A stretch of 64,000 nt of DNA, taken from NCBI GenBank assembly GCA_025449115.1, contig JAHLKC010000009.1, positions 310,001 to 374,000 of the forward strand. Reading direction: 5' to 3'. This DNA comes from Chytridium lagenaria. Lineage: Eukaryota > Chytridiomycota > Chytridiomycetes > Chytridiales > Chytridiaceae. Made by a program: the position numbers and the translations under genes. Shown here piece after piece: positions 1-12,800 of the stretch; the stretch's first letter is position 1, and each line of letters begins with the position of its first letter. Under the pieces are notes generated by a model. It was not told where the DNA came from, did no database searches, and saw only the letters and a program-made list of their open reading frames with translations.

Positions 1-800
1 ATTGCGCATTGGCGACCTTTCCCTCATTTGCGGGACGCCGTCGACACACTTCACGCTAAGCCGGACGTCTTTGCCAGGGATTGGGGTCACATACATTCGG
101 GAGATGACCGGGGAGGTGAAAGGGCTAGGCATGGAGAACATCGATGAAGAGGGAGCGGGTGCATAAGACACCAAGTTGGGGACAGACGCCTTTCCACTGC
201 GTCCCCTCTTTGCTGGCGGAGAATTCATAACATCCATGTAACTTCCATGTCTACCAAAAGTCGTTGACGGCGAAGAGGACATGGAAGATGGGCTCAACTC
301 GGCTTTGCGTTGCCGCTTGCTAGGAGGCGAAGTCTGGTAGGGGGCAACGGCAGGGGCCTTACCCTTCGCTTCCAAGGCTTTGCACGAACGTCTCTTCTAC
401 TGACGGAGGATCTCGGCGAGGAACCTAAGGATGACGCAACGGAGGAGGCGTCATAGAGGGTGGCCTCACTATCAGACTCCGCCAAGGAGGTGTTCTTGAG
501 AAACGGTGACAAGGACGGTAGTGGAAGGGCCGCAACAATTGACTCCGTCATCTTCTGAACAGGCGCGCCGGTCATCTCAGGAGAAAACAACGGCGTTGGA
601 GACGGTGATGTGGTGTACGAGGAGGATGCGGAGGATGAGGCGGGAGAGCGGTAGGCGCTTTGGGTCATTCCCATGCCCGTCCCGGTGATCACATTGCCCT
701 GTGGTGGGCCTTCCTTCCCCGCATTTCTTCTGCGGGTCTGAAGCGATGAATTCGCAGTTAACGACGGTGCCGTCAACGTTTTAGACGATGAACGAGGCAT
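1..800 (-). CDS. Ser/Pro-rich hypothetical protein, cut off by the window edge
   Basis: An open frame begins at an ATG at 798-800 (MPRSSSKTL) and is extremely rich in Ser, Pro, Thr and basic residues. No folded domain is recognisable. Around 380-400 the good frame changes: the first frame carries Ser-rich text and a basic patch, while another frame continues with KRQRK, PPAKRGRSGK and RMYVTPIPGKDVR and stays open to base 1. This is most easily read as one single-base indel, although a small intron cannot be excluded. The basic clusters resemble nuclear localisation signals, so a nuclear or regulatory role is possible but is only inference. The C terminus lies outside the window. The frame is open upstream of the ATG, but with no other ATG seen. 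Confidence 0.45.
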
Positions 801-1357
801 CGTTGGAGAGCTGAGAGGCTGTTCAAGTGGATGTGCGAGGTGTTCTTCAGCTGCTGCAAACCAAAACAAACAATTATTTTTTCTTGTGGAGACAGACAGC
901 CTCCCATAATAATTTCTGAAATGTCGTGGCTGCTGGTGCTGATCCACCCAAAAAGTTGTGTCTCATTCTCCGCCTTGCGCGTGTTTTCGACACATTGCTT
1001 CCCCAGGTGGCGAGGAGGAGGATGTGGGCGTCTGCCGCGCCCCTCTCCCTTCAACTGTACTAACTAGGACGCAAACTACGAAATGCAGTGCTTCCGACCC
1101 CATGCCATACATGCGGACAACATTTCCGAACTGGTTGAGAGCTCACCATTCTGCCACCACACTCCAAACTTCTTTCCATAAATCTCTCCAAAAAAAGTAT
1201 GCATTAGAAATATAAAGATACTCTTTTTATCAAGCAAAGTATACGTATTTGAAAACAAAGAATTCGACAGCAACAAAAGCCCAAAACCCCAACCAAAACA
1301 GAAATCAACATTCCAAATCTACAAAAAATACTCCACTTGAAGCTATGGGATATTTAT
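801..1357. other. Intergenic region upstream of the Ser-rich gene
   Basis: This 557-base stretch separates the start of the Ser-rich gene from the stop of the GGA gene; both are on the minus strand. It is AT-rich on the right (1190-1340), which fits the 3' UTR of GGA, and more mixed on the left, which fits a promoter. Short open frames exist on both strands but none has a recognisable domain. I see no RNA gene or repeat. Confidence 0.4.
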
Positions 1358-3781
1358 CTAATTAAGCGGGTAATCCCCCGACTCCTCAACCTCCGCTCCA
1401 TTAACCTGATATGCCACCTTAAACTTCATCTTCACTGTCGCCTAAAAAGCAAATATCAACTAAAGAAATCAAAAAGAAAAGTCTACGCACCTTTGTCGCA
1501 TTCGCAATAATTAGACTCTGTTTCACCTGCGCTTGATTCAACGGTTGAATCACGGTACCAGAGAGGGGGTTAAGTTTCAATTGCATAGCCTGCACAGAAA
1601 CACATTATAAGTAAGGGCGAAAGGGTAGGGAGGGTTTTACTTTTGGGACAGCCACTTGGAAGGTGAGGTGGGTGAAAGGAACAGGAGTTGTGTTGATGAA
1701 CGTTAAATCAGCTTCAACGTTTTGCGCAGACTCCTTAAGAATGGCTTTAATTTGGAGCCCATTCTTCTTGAAAAAGTCGACAGGGGCGGATGGTTCTATT
1801 TAAAAAGTAAGAAAACGAGATAAAAAAGGTAGATGTGATGTACTCACCAACTGCTTTTGGAGGTGCAGCGACGGGTTGAGAGAAAAACCCTAGATCGCCT
1901 AAAGGATCTTCAAAATTATCGTCAGAAGCGTCATAGTCTATTCACACACCTTGCTGCTTCGGTTGCTGTACCAAAGGCGGAGACATCATTCCAAAGTTTC
2001 CGAAATCCGCTGGAAAAAAAAGGAATAAATCAGTCTAATATCTCACACACTCCACATACCAGTCGCCATTTGTGACGTAACCAAAGGCGGAGCAGTTGTC
2101 CCCATCAATCCCTGCGCAATCACAGGCGCCGTGTTCCCAGCACTCGGGAACAACCCAAACAAATCATCCAGATCATTTTTCGGCGCCACAGCCGCCACAT
2201 TGGCCACAGGTGACGTTGTCTTGCTCTGCGTTTCAAATGATCCAAAGCTCGCCGCTCCCGGTGATATCGCCATCCCTGAAAGCGGGAGTGATATAGCACC
2301 GGCAGGTCCATCATCGAAATCAATCAAACTGATGGGCTGGGCGGAGGATTTCGTGGGTGCGGATTTAGTTGAGGCTTCACTGTTTGTGGGAGACGTGACG
2401 GGTTCCTTATTGATTGGTTTTCCATCCTTGTACTGGCGGTACTTTTCAATAACTTGATTGATCAAATCATTAAGGTGAAGAAGTCGTTCTATATCAACAT
2501 TAGATTTGGAAGCATAACCCCTCGCAAACCTGTTCTCTCTTCTTCATCTCCATCCTGAATAAGTTTCTGAATCCGCCCCTGCGATGAATTCGTGAACGCA
2601 TACAACTCCTAAAACGCCAAATCAACACGCGCCTGTGCCCCCAAGACATACCTCAAGCGTGTTATCGTGCACCCACCGATCATCCGCCTTCTTTCCAACC
2701 AACTTTTCATTGAATTGCAATATCCTCGCCTCAATCCTGGTCAACTCCTCATTCACTTCCTTCTTATAATCCCTCTTCCGTTCCAAATCCTAAAAAACCA
2801 CATCATCAGCACTTTTGTAAATTTCATAAAAAAAAGACCCACATAACCAGCCATAACCTTCATCAACTCATTCGCCTGCTCCAAAGCCGCCGGCGTCCCC
2901 ATCCTTAACAACTCTTGCAATTTCTATACATTCATTGAGATCCGTGAAATACAAAAAACCCTTTACCGCTCCTTGCGCAATCCGATCCTGCTCCTCCAAT
3001 TCTTCTTCAGTCTGAAGCGTCTAAATGAAAGCATGAGAATGGAGACTTTATAACAAGCCTTCGCAAACCTCACGCGGCGCCAACACCGCCGCCGCCTCCG
3101 TCGACAATCCAGGGAAATGGTACCCCTTGTAGGAGAGCAACCGATACATATCCGTGATATGTCTGAAATCATCCTTATACCTTGACGAAACACAAATCGT
3201 GGCGTTCCACTGTTGATTAACTCCAAGATCCTATATTGGGTTGGAGTCGTAGTCTACAAATTAGAATAAAATGATATCATGTAATTATACCGTTGGACGT
3301 TCTGGGAACCGACGGACGAGTTCGTTTAGAAAACTCCTTGGTGGATATAATCAATTGAAGAGGATATCCACAGTTCTTGACGAGGTGGTCGAGGAGCTAC
3401 AAGAGTGTCAACGTTGGGAAAAGGTGATGGGGGTTTTTGGTACCGTCAATGCATTCAAGCTAGCTTGAGGATTCCTCCCGTTAATGATCCTCAGTAACGC
3501 GGTGGAAGCTTCCCTAGGACTATTCGACAAAGAAGATGGTTACGTCCCAAAGTCAGAAACGCCTCCCTTACTAGTGTTTCTGCTTCTCATTGATCAAGTC
3601 ACAAATCTCCATGTTAAGACCAAGATTCATCTGCCCAGAATCCGTATGGCACGCCTGGTCTACACTACGATTCAGAAAAATGGTCGTAACGAAGAGAGGA
3701 AGGCATTTGCCTACCGATGAGGGACTCGAGCCGCGACGGCGACGCCATCCTGCGGTCGAAGGGATTTTCAAAGACGCTCAT
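1358..3781 (-). CDS. GGA: GGA-type clathrin adaptor (VHS-GAT-GAE)
   Basis: This is a Golgi-localised, gamma-ear-containing, ARF-binding adaptor, which sorts cargo from the trans-Golgi network to endosomes. From the ATG at 3779-3781 the VHS domain reads ESLIDQACHTDSGQMNLGLN, then DLINEKQ, LLDHLVKNCGYPLQL and FLNELVRRFPERP, closely like yeast GGA proteins. Next come YKDDFRHITDMYRLLSYKGY and the GAT domain (KLQELLRMGTPAALEQANEL, reading across an exon). A Ser/Pro linker with a LIDFDD box, typical of clathrin binding, follows. The C-terminal gamma-adaptin ear ends KMKFKVAYQVNG...YPLN. There are at least eight short introns, for example 3397-3443 (47 nt). One base too many in the AAAA run at 3330-3333 breaks the VHS frame; the neighbouring frame restores the family sequence exactly. 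Confidence 0.9.
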
Positions 3782-4241
3782 TGAGGTTTGTTCAAAAAAT
3801 TGGATTGTGATCAGCCATTCATGGGAATAGACAAGGTGTCCATTTTGCATGCAACCAGAGGCAAATGCTTTAAACTGCAAGAACGAAAAGGCGAAATATA
3901 CGATTCTCAAAACACCGCAGCACGCTCAAGTATTTTTATGAGAAACAAAAACCCCAATGCTTGCGTTATTACACATAAACTTCCAGATACAAACAGAATG
4001 CAGATCGACTCTCATCTCCCCTCTTTCCGCCTACCAACCCCCCCACCTACCCCCCTTGGTCCATCATACTTATCGAGTGTGAAGAGACCCCCAAAATGCT
4101 CACGATTCTCATGAATAAAAAATATAAACGATAAACAAAAACAACACAACAATAAAGGTCACAGGCGAGTCTTTTACTGTCTTTCCCTTCTCCTGTTTGA
4201 ACAGTTAGACTTGTACAAAATAGATAAAGATTTAAAGGTTA
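3782..4241. other. Intergenic region between GGA and CCT2
   Basis: The 460 bases between the GGA start and the CCT2 stop (both minus) hold the GGA promoter and the CCT2 3' UTR. The part at 4090-4150 is A-rich with several AATAAA-like words. Read on the minus strand these are TTTATT and so are not poly(A) signals for CCT2. No gene is recognisable here. Confidence 0.4.
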
Positions 4242-6390
4242 TTACCTGGGTGCGGCCTTAATGATGTCATCAACACGGAGAATCATCTCAGCAGCTTCGG
4301 AAGCAGAGAGGAGAACTTGGCGCTTCAGCTTAAAGGACTCGGTGATGCCAAGGTCGGTCATGTCAGCAATGGCACCGTTGTACATGTCAAGACCGTGAGT
4401 CTTGTTGCCCTTGTTGTGGGAGGCTTTCAACCTTGCAACAAGGTCGGAGCTGTCGTAACCAGCGTTGTCCGCAAGGATGGTAGGAAGCTGGAGAAAACAT
4501 TCAGGTTATTATGTAAAAACGTAAAAGTTATAAAAATTACTAAAAACAAAAAACATTACCTGTCTCAATGCCTTTGCAAACGACTCGACAGCAATAGCCT
4601 TCTTGCCAGGGGTCTTGGCAGCAATCTCATCAACAGCCTTTGCCATAAGCATCTCCGAGCACCCTCCTCCCAAAACAGTCCTAGGCTCCGCAACAGTCTG
4701 CGACAAAACACAGAGCGCGTCGTGGAGAGACCTCTCAGCCTCGTCCAACAACTGCTGAGTAGCACCCCTAAGAACAATAGTGCAAGCCTCGCCAGCCGCA
4801 ACACCAGAGAACTTGATAAGACGGTCCTCACCAATGATAATCTCCTCAATGAGATCGCAGCGACCAAGCTTGACAAGCTCGGGTGGTCAAAAGTGGACGC
4901 AATCTCTCCACCGGTCACTAGTGCAAGACGCTCCACACCGTCAAAGTCGGCGTGCTCAATGGCCGCAATACCAGAGTCGGCGAACAACTGCTCGGGCCAG
5001 TTGTAGATAAGCTGCCTGTTCACAAAGCTGAAGAAAAACAAGCGTGATTTTAGATAAAATTGCAACTTATAACACCTTTAAATTCTCATACATACCAGTT
5101 GATTCCGTGGGCCTTAATCTTGTCAAACCTTGGCCTTCATTTTATCCCTCTCGGCCCTCTCGAGTTCTGCAAGCTTTCCAGTAGCATCCACACGCACCCT
5201 AGCACCGAAATCTTAATCTTATCCGTGTCCATGGCTAAACGAGATAAAAGTTCAGCGTTTGAATTTAATAAATAATTATAAACTTACGAGTGTTTGGCAA
5301 TAAGAATCCTGGCATTCTCAATCGCTTGGGTTGGTTCACACCGATTTTTCTTGTCCAAAATGAATCCCTCGTCCAAGTATGAGTCAATAAGCTTTCCTCC
5401 GGGCTTCTTGATGATTTGGATGTGCTCAAGCGACGTTGAGCCCTGAGAAAGAAGAGCCCAGCTAGCTTTAGAATGACATGCAGGACAAACCAATGAGAAG
5501 TACAGTGCTTCCAGTCTGGGAAAACAACAGAAAAGAACAAAAACCCACCTTTAACCGAAGCACAGCATCGACTGCAAGTTTTGAGAAGTATTCCTTGTCC
5601 TGCGCAAGAACCTTGGAACTAAGGGTAGTCTTTGCAATGTTGATGAGGTCCGCCCTGAACGACTCCTTTGATGCCGAGTTGTCCTTTGCCGATTTCTCCA
5701 AAGCATCATAAGCCGCTTGCGAAGCAATACGATAACCCTCGATGATGGTCTGGGGGTGAATCTTGCGGTTTACAAGACGCTCACCTTCCCTCAGGAGCTC
5801 CGCAGCCAAGAACAGACAGAAGTAGTGCCGTCACCGACTTCATCGTCCTGAACCTTGGAAATGTTCACCAAAACCTTTGCGGCGGCATTGTCCAGAGCAA
5901 TGGACTTCAAGATGGTGGCTCCGTCGTTGGTGACGATGATGCTGTTGTTGTTGGTCATAGATTGAAGGATTTTGTCCTGTTTGATGGGTTAAAAGGTTTG
6001 TTCAGTGGTTCGGATGCTTGGAAAGAGGATGCATGCATGCATTGATATGTATGTATGTTTGGACATCGAACTACAAAACTCACCATGCCCTTAGGGCCAA
6101 GAGTGCTCTTGACGAGGTCACCGACAGCGATAGCACCGACAAAGGATGACTAGAGAGACAGAAAGAGATAGGGGTAAGCATTGCATTAGACTTTGACGGA
6201 GCAAAACAAAGCAAACACAAAACCCACAAGAGAGCATTCTCTGCGCGTTCCTCAGAGCCTCCCTCCTGGAGAATCTGTACGGGTGATAGCCCTGACTGTA
6301 AGAAAACGTTAGCTCAACGGCGTACTGCATGCACTGAAGAGAGAGAGAGCGAGAGGGTGTGTGTGCAGAGGTATCAAGGATACGCACCAT
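4242..6390 (-). CDS. CCT2: T-complex protein 1 subunit beta (CCT2), chaperonin TRiC
   Basis: This is the beta subunit of the cytosolic chaperonin that folds actin and tubulin. Family sequence is seen throughout: [39 protein letters not shown] (ATP site), [109 protein letters not shown] and [20 protein letters not shown], ending [11 protein letters not shown]. The start ATG at 6388-6390 is followed within a few bases by an intron, so the first exon is tiny. At least six single-base indels break the frame, near 4881-4883, 5125-5127, 5208-5210, 5321-5323, 5345-5349 and 5820. In every case the adjoining frame continues the CCT2 sequence. An essential single-copy subunit is unlikely to be a pseudogene, so sequencing error is favoured. 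Confidence 0.93.
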
Positions 6391-7216
6391 TGTGAGTGTG
6401 TGAGGGATGGAAAGAATTCAATTGTTGAATTCTCCGACTTTTTGGACGAGGGTCTTCGTTTTTTCAATTTCAATTTTTAATTAATTTTTTCAGCTCAGCG
6501 ACAAGCAGCAACAACCAGGAGCCAGCAAATACCACTTTAGCAGCAGCTTATTACAACCACTTGCTGCTCGCTTGCGCAATCGGATGAAACCAAAAACCCC
6601 CTTTTCTCCATAGTCTTACAGTTAAGGGCCACAGCACACACAACACGTACACACACATACCGACGCTGTTTGCTTTTCTTTCACTTAGCTGCTGTAGATA
6701 TGTTCACATTTTTTATGTTTTTAGTTACGATCCAACCAGCAACGTCGAATTTATCTTATTTTCTCATTGGTTTCTCTATCTGTTTATTTTCGTTACTTTT
6801 TCCGTTAAAGATTTCATGGAATTATTAAGTATCCTTTTATTCTCCCCCTTTTTTACAAATATAACACGTCGGTTGTATGGACTGAAAATAAAAGTGCTGT
6901 TCAACTACATAAAGACGTGATCTTTACTGTTTCGCGTCTAAAATGTTATTTTAACATCAAAGTGGCAACACGGTTCGAAAATGTAAATGTTAAAAGTCAA
7001 ATTATAAAACTTATAAAACTCGTAAAAAAGTATGTGCGCTCTCAAATTATATAATGTATTATATTAATAATGTATTCCGTGTTTATAAACTGTAACGATC
7101 CAATTATCTCATTATTCCATGCAACTTGCTAACCACCTCTCTTTGATTACGTAGTATACCGCGTCTCTGCTCTTCTCTCATAACATTCTCAGCCAGCCAT
7201 CCCCATACTCCACATT
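6391..7216. other. AT-rich intergenic region between CCT2 and DCAF12
   Basis: These 826 bases hold the CCT2 promoter (6391-6700) and the DCAF12 3' flank. The stretch 6700-7100 is strongly AT-rich with many short A and T runs. No conserved protein, tRNA or repeat array is visible. Confidence 0.4.
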
Positions 7217-9215
7217 TCACTCCCACAGCCCAGCATACGACCCACAGAGATTTAGCTGCAGCGGTCCACCCGCCGCAAAAAATCTCACCCCACACGGATC
7301 ATACGACAGAGTATAAACCGCATTTCTGATACTCTGACCTCGGAAATGATTCATGTAAAACTGATCTCTATCCAACCATCCTCCCCCATTCTGCAAGTAC
7401 CGTTCCTCGACATCAGGCTGCTCTTCATCTTGCTTATTTCTTGGCCTCCAAGCAAGGTAGCTTTGAGAGCGGAGGTCGTAAAAGGAGATACGGCCGTATC
7501 CTCCTCCAATAGTGATGACGCCGTTGTCCACGTTCATACTGCGGACTCCCCATCCCTCGTCACAGGACTCGATCATGTGGACAATGGAACCCACCCGTGG
7601 ATCGATGAGGGAGATGTGGGATTGAGAACCGACAGAGTAGATGTTTTCGGAAACACCCATACCGAGGCACACTGTTTCATTGGTGTACACTAACGGTACG
7701 GAGACAGCCAAAGAGAGCCGTGAAGCATCAAAGATCTTGACGGTACCATCCGTTGCGAGTGTGGTGGTTTGCTTGGTAAAGTCGTTAAACTTTAAGTCTC
7801 TCACTTTCCCACAATGCTCCTTCTTGGTAAGGACGGGTTGGTAGATTGACACAGTGGCATTATTGACGCCTTGAACGGTGGTTTGAAGATACTCGTCGGT
7901 CAAGCTCCACATCTTTAAAGTGGTGTCTCGGGATCCCGACACCAGCACGTTATCCGACAACCACGCGACCGAAAACACCATGTCAGAGTGTCCCGACAAG
8001 ATAGCGAGGGGCTCGAAAGTGGGGAGTTTGTAGATTTGGATGAACTCTGTGGGATGACCTGAACCGACTGCCAGCATTGTTTTGGATGGGTTGATGGCGA
8101 GGGAGTGGATACCGCAACATTGGAAATGTTCGGAATCACGACGAGATTGTGGGGCGGCCTGAGGCACCCCGCTTGTTTCAGTGGAGGGTCTTGGAACGAC
8201 AGTTGGAGGAGAGAGAGGAGATGTCGCGCACATACTGAATGGTGAAACAGCGGCAGCTGGCACGCTACCATAAGACCACCCGGTGGAAGACCTGTGACCG
8301 ACAATGGAAGGGATCTCAAAGCGCTTGGACGTGTTGACGTTCATTACAATCAACCTGTTGCACTTTGTTCCAAGCACAATCTCAGAGTCGTTCAACCAGA
8401 GAGATGCAAAGATCTTGTCAAGACCAGAGACATCAAATTGACGTTCTTGGAGCTTTGCCGGTAATCGTCTTGATGCCACATCCATCACCCCAGATAGAGC
8501 ACCTTGATCAAACTTTTTCGAGTCCATCCACCTTGCTGTCGGTGAAGGGAGAGCTGCTGCAAAGATACCCCTCCCGGTTGAGCCACCGCGAAGACATGCC
8601 ATCTTGGAGACATCTCCCTCCTCTGCTGCAGAGGGAAGCTGGGTGACGCTTCTAAACATGCCATCGGAGGAGACATCATCACTCAAGTCCATGTCATCTC
8701 CTAGTGTCCACCTTTTGTCGATATAGCTGTGAACGACAGTGCTTGCTGTCGGTGTTGTTCTTGAAGCACTCCTCACGTGTCGACTAATCCCACGCGGAAG
8801 GACCTCTCGTGCCCTCAGATACTCATGAATAGGCAGCGCGTGACTCCCTGACCCCAGCCTCACCCTCCCCGAAGTACCCAAAGAAGGACTGCACTCTTGA
8901 TGTACACCCATGATGCCGTAGTCGTCGTCTTTAGTGGTGGTGGTGGTATAGTTGTACGTCTTGCTCCGAGCCTCCGATACTTGTTTGATGAAGGTGGATG
9001 TGTGTTTGTCAAGAACAGTATTTAGTCAACAACCAACACACACACACAAATTTCAAAGCCAGAAAGTTGAAACAAAAAAAGAAAAACTTGTTTGAGATGG
9101 GGGGGAGAAGGTTGTGGAGTATCAAGTGGTGGGTGTATGTGGGAAGTGACAGAGAATGTGGGATTGAAAGTCTACCTTTTGTAAAGAGGGAGCGGATGCG
9201 GTCGTAGATGTTCAT
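7217..9215 (-). CDS. DCAF12: DDB1- and CUL4-associated factor 12-like WD40 protein
   Basis: A long exon (8911 to 7217) encodes 564 residues matching the DCAF12 family, WD40 substrate receptors of the CUL4-DDB1 ubiquitin ligase. Diagnostic stretches are FASLWLNDSEIVLGTKCNRL, CGIHSLAINPSKTMLAVGSG, VFSVAWLSDNVLVSGSRDTT, YSVGSQSHISLIDPRVGSIV, GGWLDRDQFYMNHF and the C terminus AAGGPLQLN...YAGLWE. Frame and spacing are intact, unlike most neighbours. Translation could start at ATG 8911, but the frame stays open upstream through a Thr/Asp stretch to about 8981, and a short first exon with ATG at 9213-9215 (MNIYDRIRSLFTK) ends in a good donor (GGTAGA). I therefore extend the gene to 9215; the intron of about 190 nt would be long for this genome. 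The N-terminal region is low-complexity. It is divergent from CHD1. Confidence 0.85.
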
Positions 9216-9820
9216 TCACTCAAAATGGCAGATCTCTCTTCCCTCGTTCGTTTTTATTTTATTTTATTATTTTTTTTTAAACTCTACAACTGTTATCTTT
9301 TATCGTTTTATCGCCTTGTTTTATTATTTCATTTTGAGATCAGTTCGCAGCTGATGGCAATCCAATATCGTAATGAGGCTTGCGAGTATAATTTGAAGCC
9401 AGGCCCAGCATTAATCATTCACACTTGCTCAAAAACCATGTACATCCATCCACACGCTGCACAATACAACATATCCCAAACGTAATTAATAAATAACGCA
9501 ATCACCACGACACCACCGGCATCCAACGACACCACCACCACCAACTATGAAAGTAAACCACGAAAACACCATCGCCTGTTCATGTACCATAAACCAAAAA
9601 AACCAAAAAAACTCTCTCCAACTTCAATACAAAATCGTAGCAACTACCACATCGTCCTCAAAAGTCTCGAGTAAAGAGCATTTTTCTTCTTTTCCTTCGA
9701 GTCTTTGAAGCTTTTTTACAACTGGCTGCGTGAATCAAATTTGGATTTTGAAAATTTCAATCTTTTGCTGGAGAAAGGGAGTTTCTTGCAATCATCACGA
9801 CACCCCCAGACCCAAAAGTG
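9216..9820. promoter_or_regulatory. Divergent promoter region, DCAF12 and CHD1
   Basis: This 605-base spacer lies between the inferred DCAF12 start (minus) and the CHD1 start (plus). It contains T-rich tracts at 9250-9330 and a CA/AC-rich part at 9500-9640. No TATA box at a convincing distance and no other gene are evident. The role as a shared promoter is inferred from gene orientation. Confidence 0.4.
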
Positions 9821-12800
9821 ATGGCAGATGGAGGCGAAAAAACAGGTGAGCTCACAACACTCTCATACAAGGAACATGGTGGTGGAAGAGGTGGAGGCAT
9901 GGTTGGGGTGGCAACACGCGGGGAGACCGTGTATGGCGCTTGGGTTGGTCCGGGGAATGTTGCATTAAATGCATCTAAAAGCCATGACCGGATGGATGGG
10001 TTGGCGTAAAACTGATATCAAAGCTTCGAATATCAAACCCAACGCTTACATAGGAAGATGTAGAATGGGCAGAGCTTCAGTTGTGTGGCTTATGGGAGGC
10101 TGAATGGTGCTTGATGACGTTTTATGGCGATGAGAATAATCTGGGATAAGGGTTGGATGGGTTGAAGGAGTGTTTGGAGTAACGTATCAAGCAAACGCTG
10201 TAGACTCTAAACAAATCAAAAGAAGCTTATCTTTCTCTCTACTCTTTTCAGCCGGCTCCGATACCGATCGAGAAATCGAGGAGATGTTCCAATCTGATGA
10301 AGAGAATGACCCTGACACCACCAAAGTAGAAGAGAACGGGTCGGCTGACGATGACAACCCCGACGTTGAGGCAGAGTCTGAAAAGTCCTCAGAGGGCTCT
10401 GTATATCAAGACGATTCGGATCATCAAAACTACAACGGAAGTGATTCTGAATCCAATGATGATGGTTCTGATGCCGACGTGGTGTCCTCAAAGATGCGGA
10501 AAAGAAGAGCCCACATTATTCAGGATGATGAGACGGGGGATGGGAGTGATAGCGCTGATAACGATGAGAAGTCTGCTGGCGCAAGATCGAGTCGAAAGAG
10601 GAAGCAGGCGCAGAGAAGCTCTCGTTTCGAACTTCCTCCTGATGCGGATCCTGAGCTGTTTGGATTAAGAAGGTCTACAAGGGCTCGGCATATCCCTAGT
10701 CGGTTTGAGGTAAATATTCAATTATTGCGTACTGCTAATCATCGTACAGAAAAGTGCTTACTTTGAGGATGATATGGGATCCAATATGGACGAAGATGAC
10801 AATGACGACGGTAGTGATTTTGGTGGACGCCGTAAGAGGTCGAAATCATCGAAATCTTCAAAGTCAAGAAGTAAGCAAGCAAAGGGTACGTTTAATACCT
10901 TAAGCATGTGGTCATAACATTACTTTTTGTTTTTCTGGACATAGTGTCAAAGTATACTTATGAGGCCGAAGAATCGGACGAACCTTACGAGGAATCTGAT
11001 TCTGATGAAGAATACGGCGCGCCTGTGCGAAAAGGTTTACGGAAGCTTAAGAAGTCTGGTAAGAGAAAACGGCCCCGCGTTCATAGTGGTGATGAGGAGC
11101 CACCTGCTTATGAGGTCCGATTCTCGTCACGAACAAAGAGCAGAACCAATTACAACGAATCTGCATATGACGCTCAACTTGATGAAGAGATGCTGATGGA
11201 TGAGGATGAGGGAGAAGAGGGAGATTGGGTACAGGAAGCTGCGCCTGTTGAAGGTTTGAACGAATTTTTAAAGCTTTTATGCTAAAATGCTGCAGATGAC
11301 AAGGAAGTCATCGAGGCTATTTTGGATCTAAGACATACAGGTGAGTCATATATTCTTAACTCAAGCAAGCTTATACTTTTTTAGAAGCGGGTGTTCCTGA
11401 GTATTACATCAAGTGGCAAGGGTACTCGCACAGGAGAAACCTGGAACACTGCCGAGATCCTGGGCGAGTGCAAGGGTTACCGTAAACTCGAACGATTCGT
11501 CAAGAGATATGAAGAGGATCAACGAGAGCGTGAAGACCCCAACACAACAAAAGAGGAGATTGAGCAAAAAGATATTCAACTGGAGATGATGCGGTCCGAC
11601 CTTGACGAATACAAGATTGTTGAACGTGTCATAGCGTCTCGAGAGGTACCCCCTCTAAAGACAACGAGCTTGGAGGCACAGAGTACCTCTGCAAATGGCA
11701 AAGATTACCGTACAAAGAATGCACATGGGAGCCTGCGGACGAGATCTCGGCGTTTCAGACCCAGATCGACGCTTTCCTTGACCGTAATCAGAGTCTTAAG
11801 ACACCACACCGGAGCAAGTCCTATACCAAAAACCGACCCGATTTTAAAAAGATTGCCAAGCAGCCGGAATACATTACATACGGTACCTTGAGAGATTACC
11901 AACTCATTGGTGTCAATTGGATGGCGTATCTTTGGCATCGTAATGAGAATGGTATCCTTGCTGATGAGATGGGACTTGGCAAAACTATCCAGAGTATCTC
12001 GTTCTTGAATTATTTGTTTAATTCAATGGATGTGTATGGGCCTTTTCTTGTGGTTGTACCGTTGTCAACAATCGGATCTTGGCAGAAGGAGTTTTCGAGA
12101 TGGGCGCCGGAAATGAATGTTGTTTGTTACACTGGGAACGGGGAATCTCGAACAATGATTCGCGATTACGAGTTTTACTTGCCGTCGAAAGGGAAGGAGA
12201 AGAAACTCAAAATGAATGTTCTTCTGACCACTTTTGAGTTGGTCTTGAAGGATCGAGAGTATTTGGGACAGATCCGATGGGCATACTTGATGGTTGATGA
12301 GGCTCATAGGCTTAAGAATTCTGGATCGCAGTTGCATGAAGCCTTGAAAGACTTTTATACGGCTAATCGGCTGCTGATTACGGGAACGCCTTTGCAAAAT
12401 TCCGTCAGAGAGCTTGTGTCGCTCATTCAGTTCTTGATGCCTGATAAGTTTAAAGAGTTTGAAAACTTTGAGATTATCATTGGTGCCGAGAATCAAGAGG
12501 ACAAGATAAAAGATCTTCAACAAAGGCTTGAGAATTACATGCTTCGGCGGTTGAAGAAGGATGTCGAGAAATCCTTACCGACTAAAACGGAAAGGATTCT
12601 TCGTGTCGAGTTATCTCAGATGCAACTCGAGTATTACAAAAACATTTACTCGAGAAATTTCGCAGCTCTCAACAAAGGTCTCGCCGCTGGTTCCCAAAGC
12701 ACCCTCCTCAACATTGCCATGGAGTTGAAAAAGGCCGCGAACCATCCCTACCTTTTCCCGAACGCAGAAAAGTACGTGGTGAACAAGGACGAGCAACTCC

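Noticed and set aside
3397..3443. In-frame TAG within the GGA VHS domain, which might suggest TAG reassigned to an amino acid
   Set aside because: A 47-nt GT-AG intron removes it and joins ALT to LLDHLVKNCG exactly as in the family. Standard code is also supported by ordinary stops at gene ends (TAA, TAG and TGA all used).
4242..6390. CCT2 as a decayed pseudogene
   Set aside because: The protein text is conserved end to end with no missense decay, and the only damage is single-base indels that partly compensate each other, which fits sequencing error better.
7346..8646. Several plus-strand frames of 65-115 codons
   Set aside because: They lie antisense to the clean DCAF12 exon and show no family sequence.
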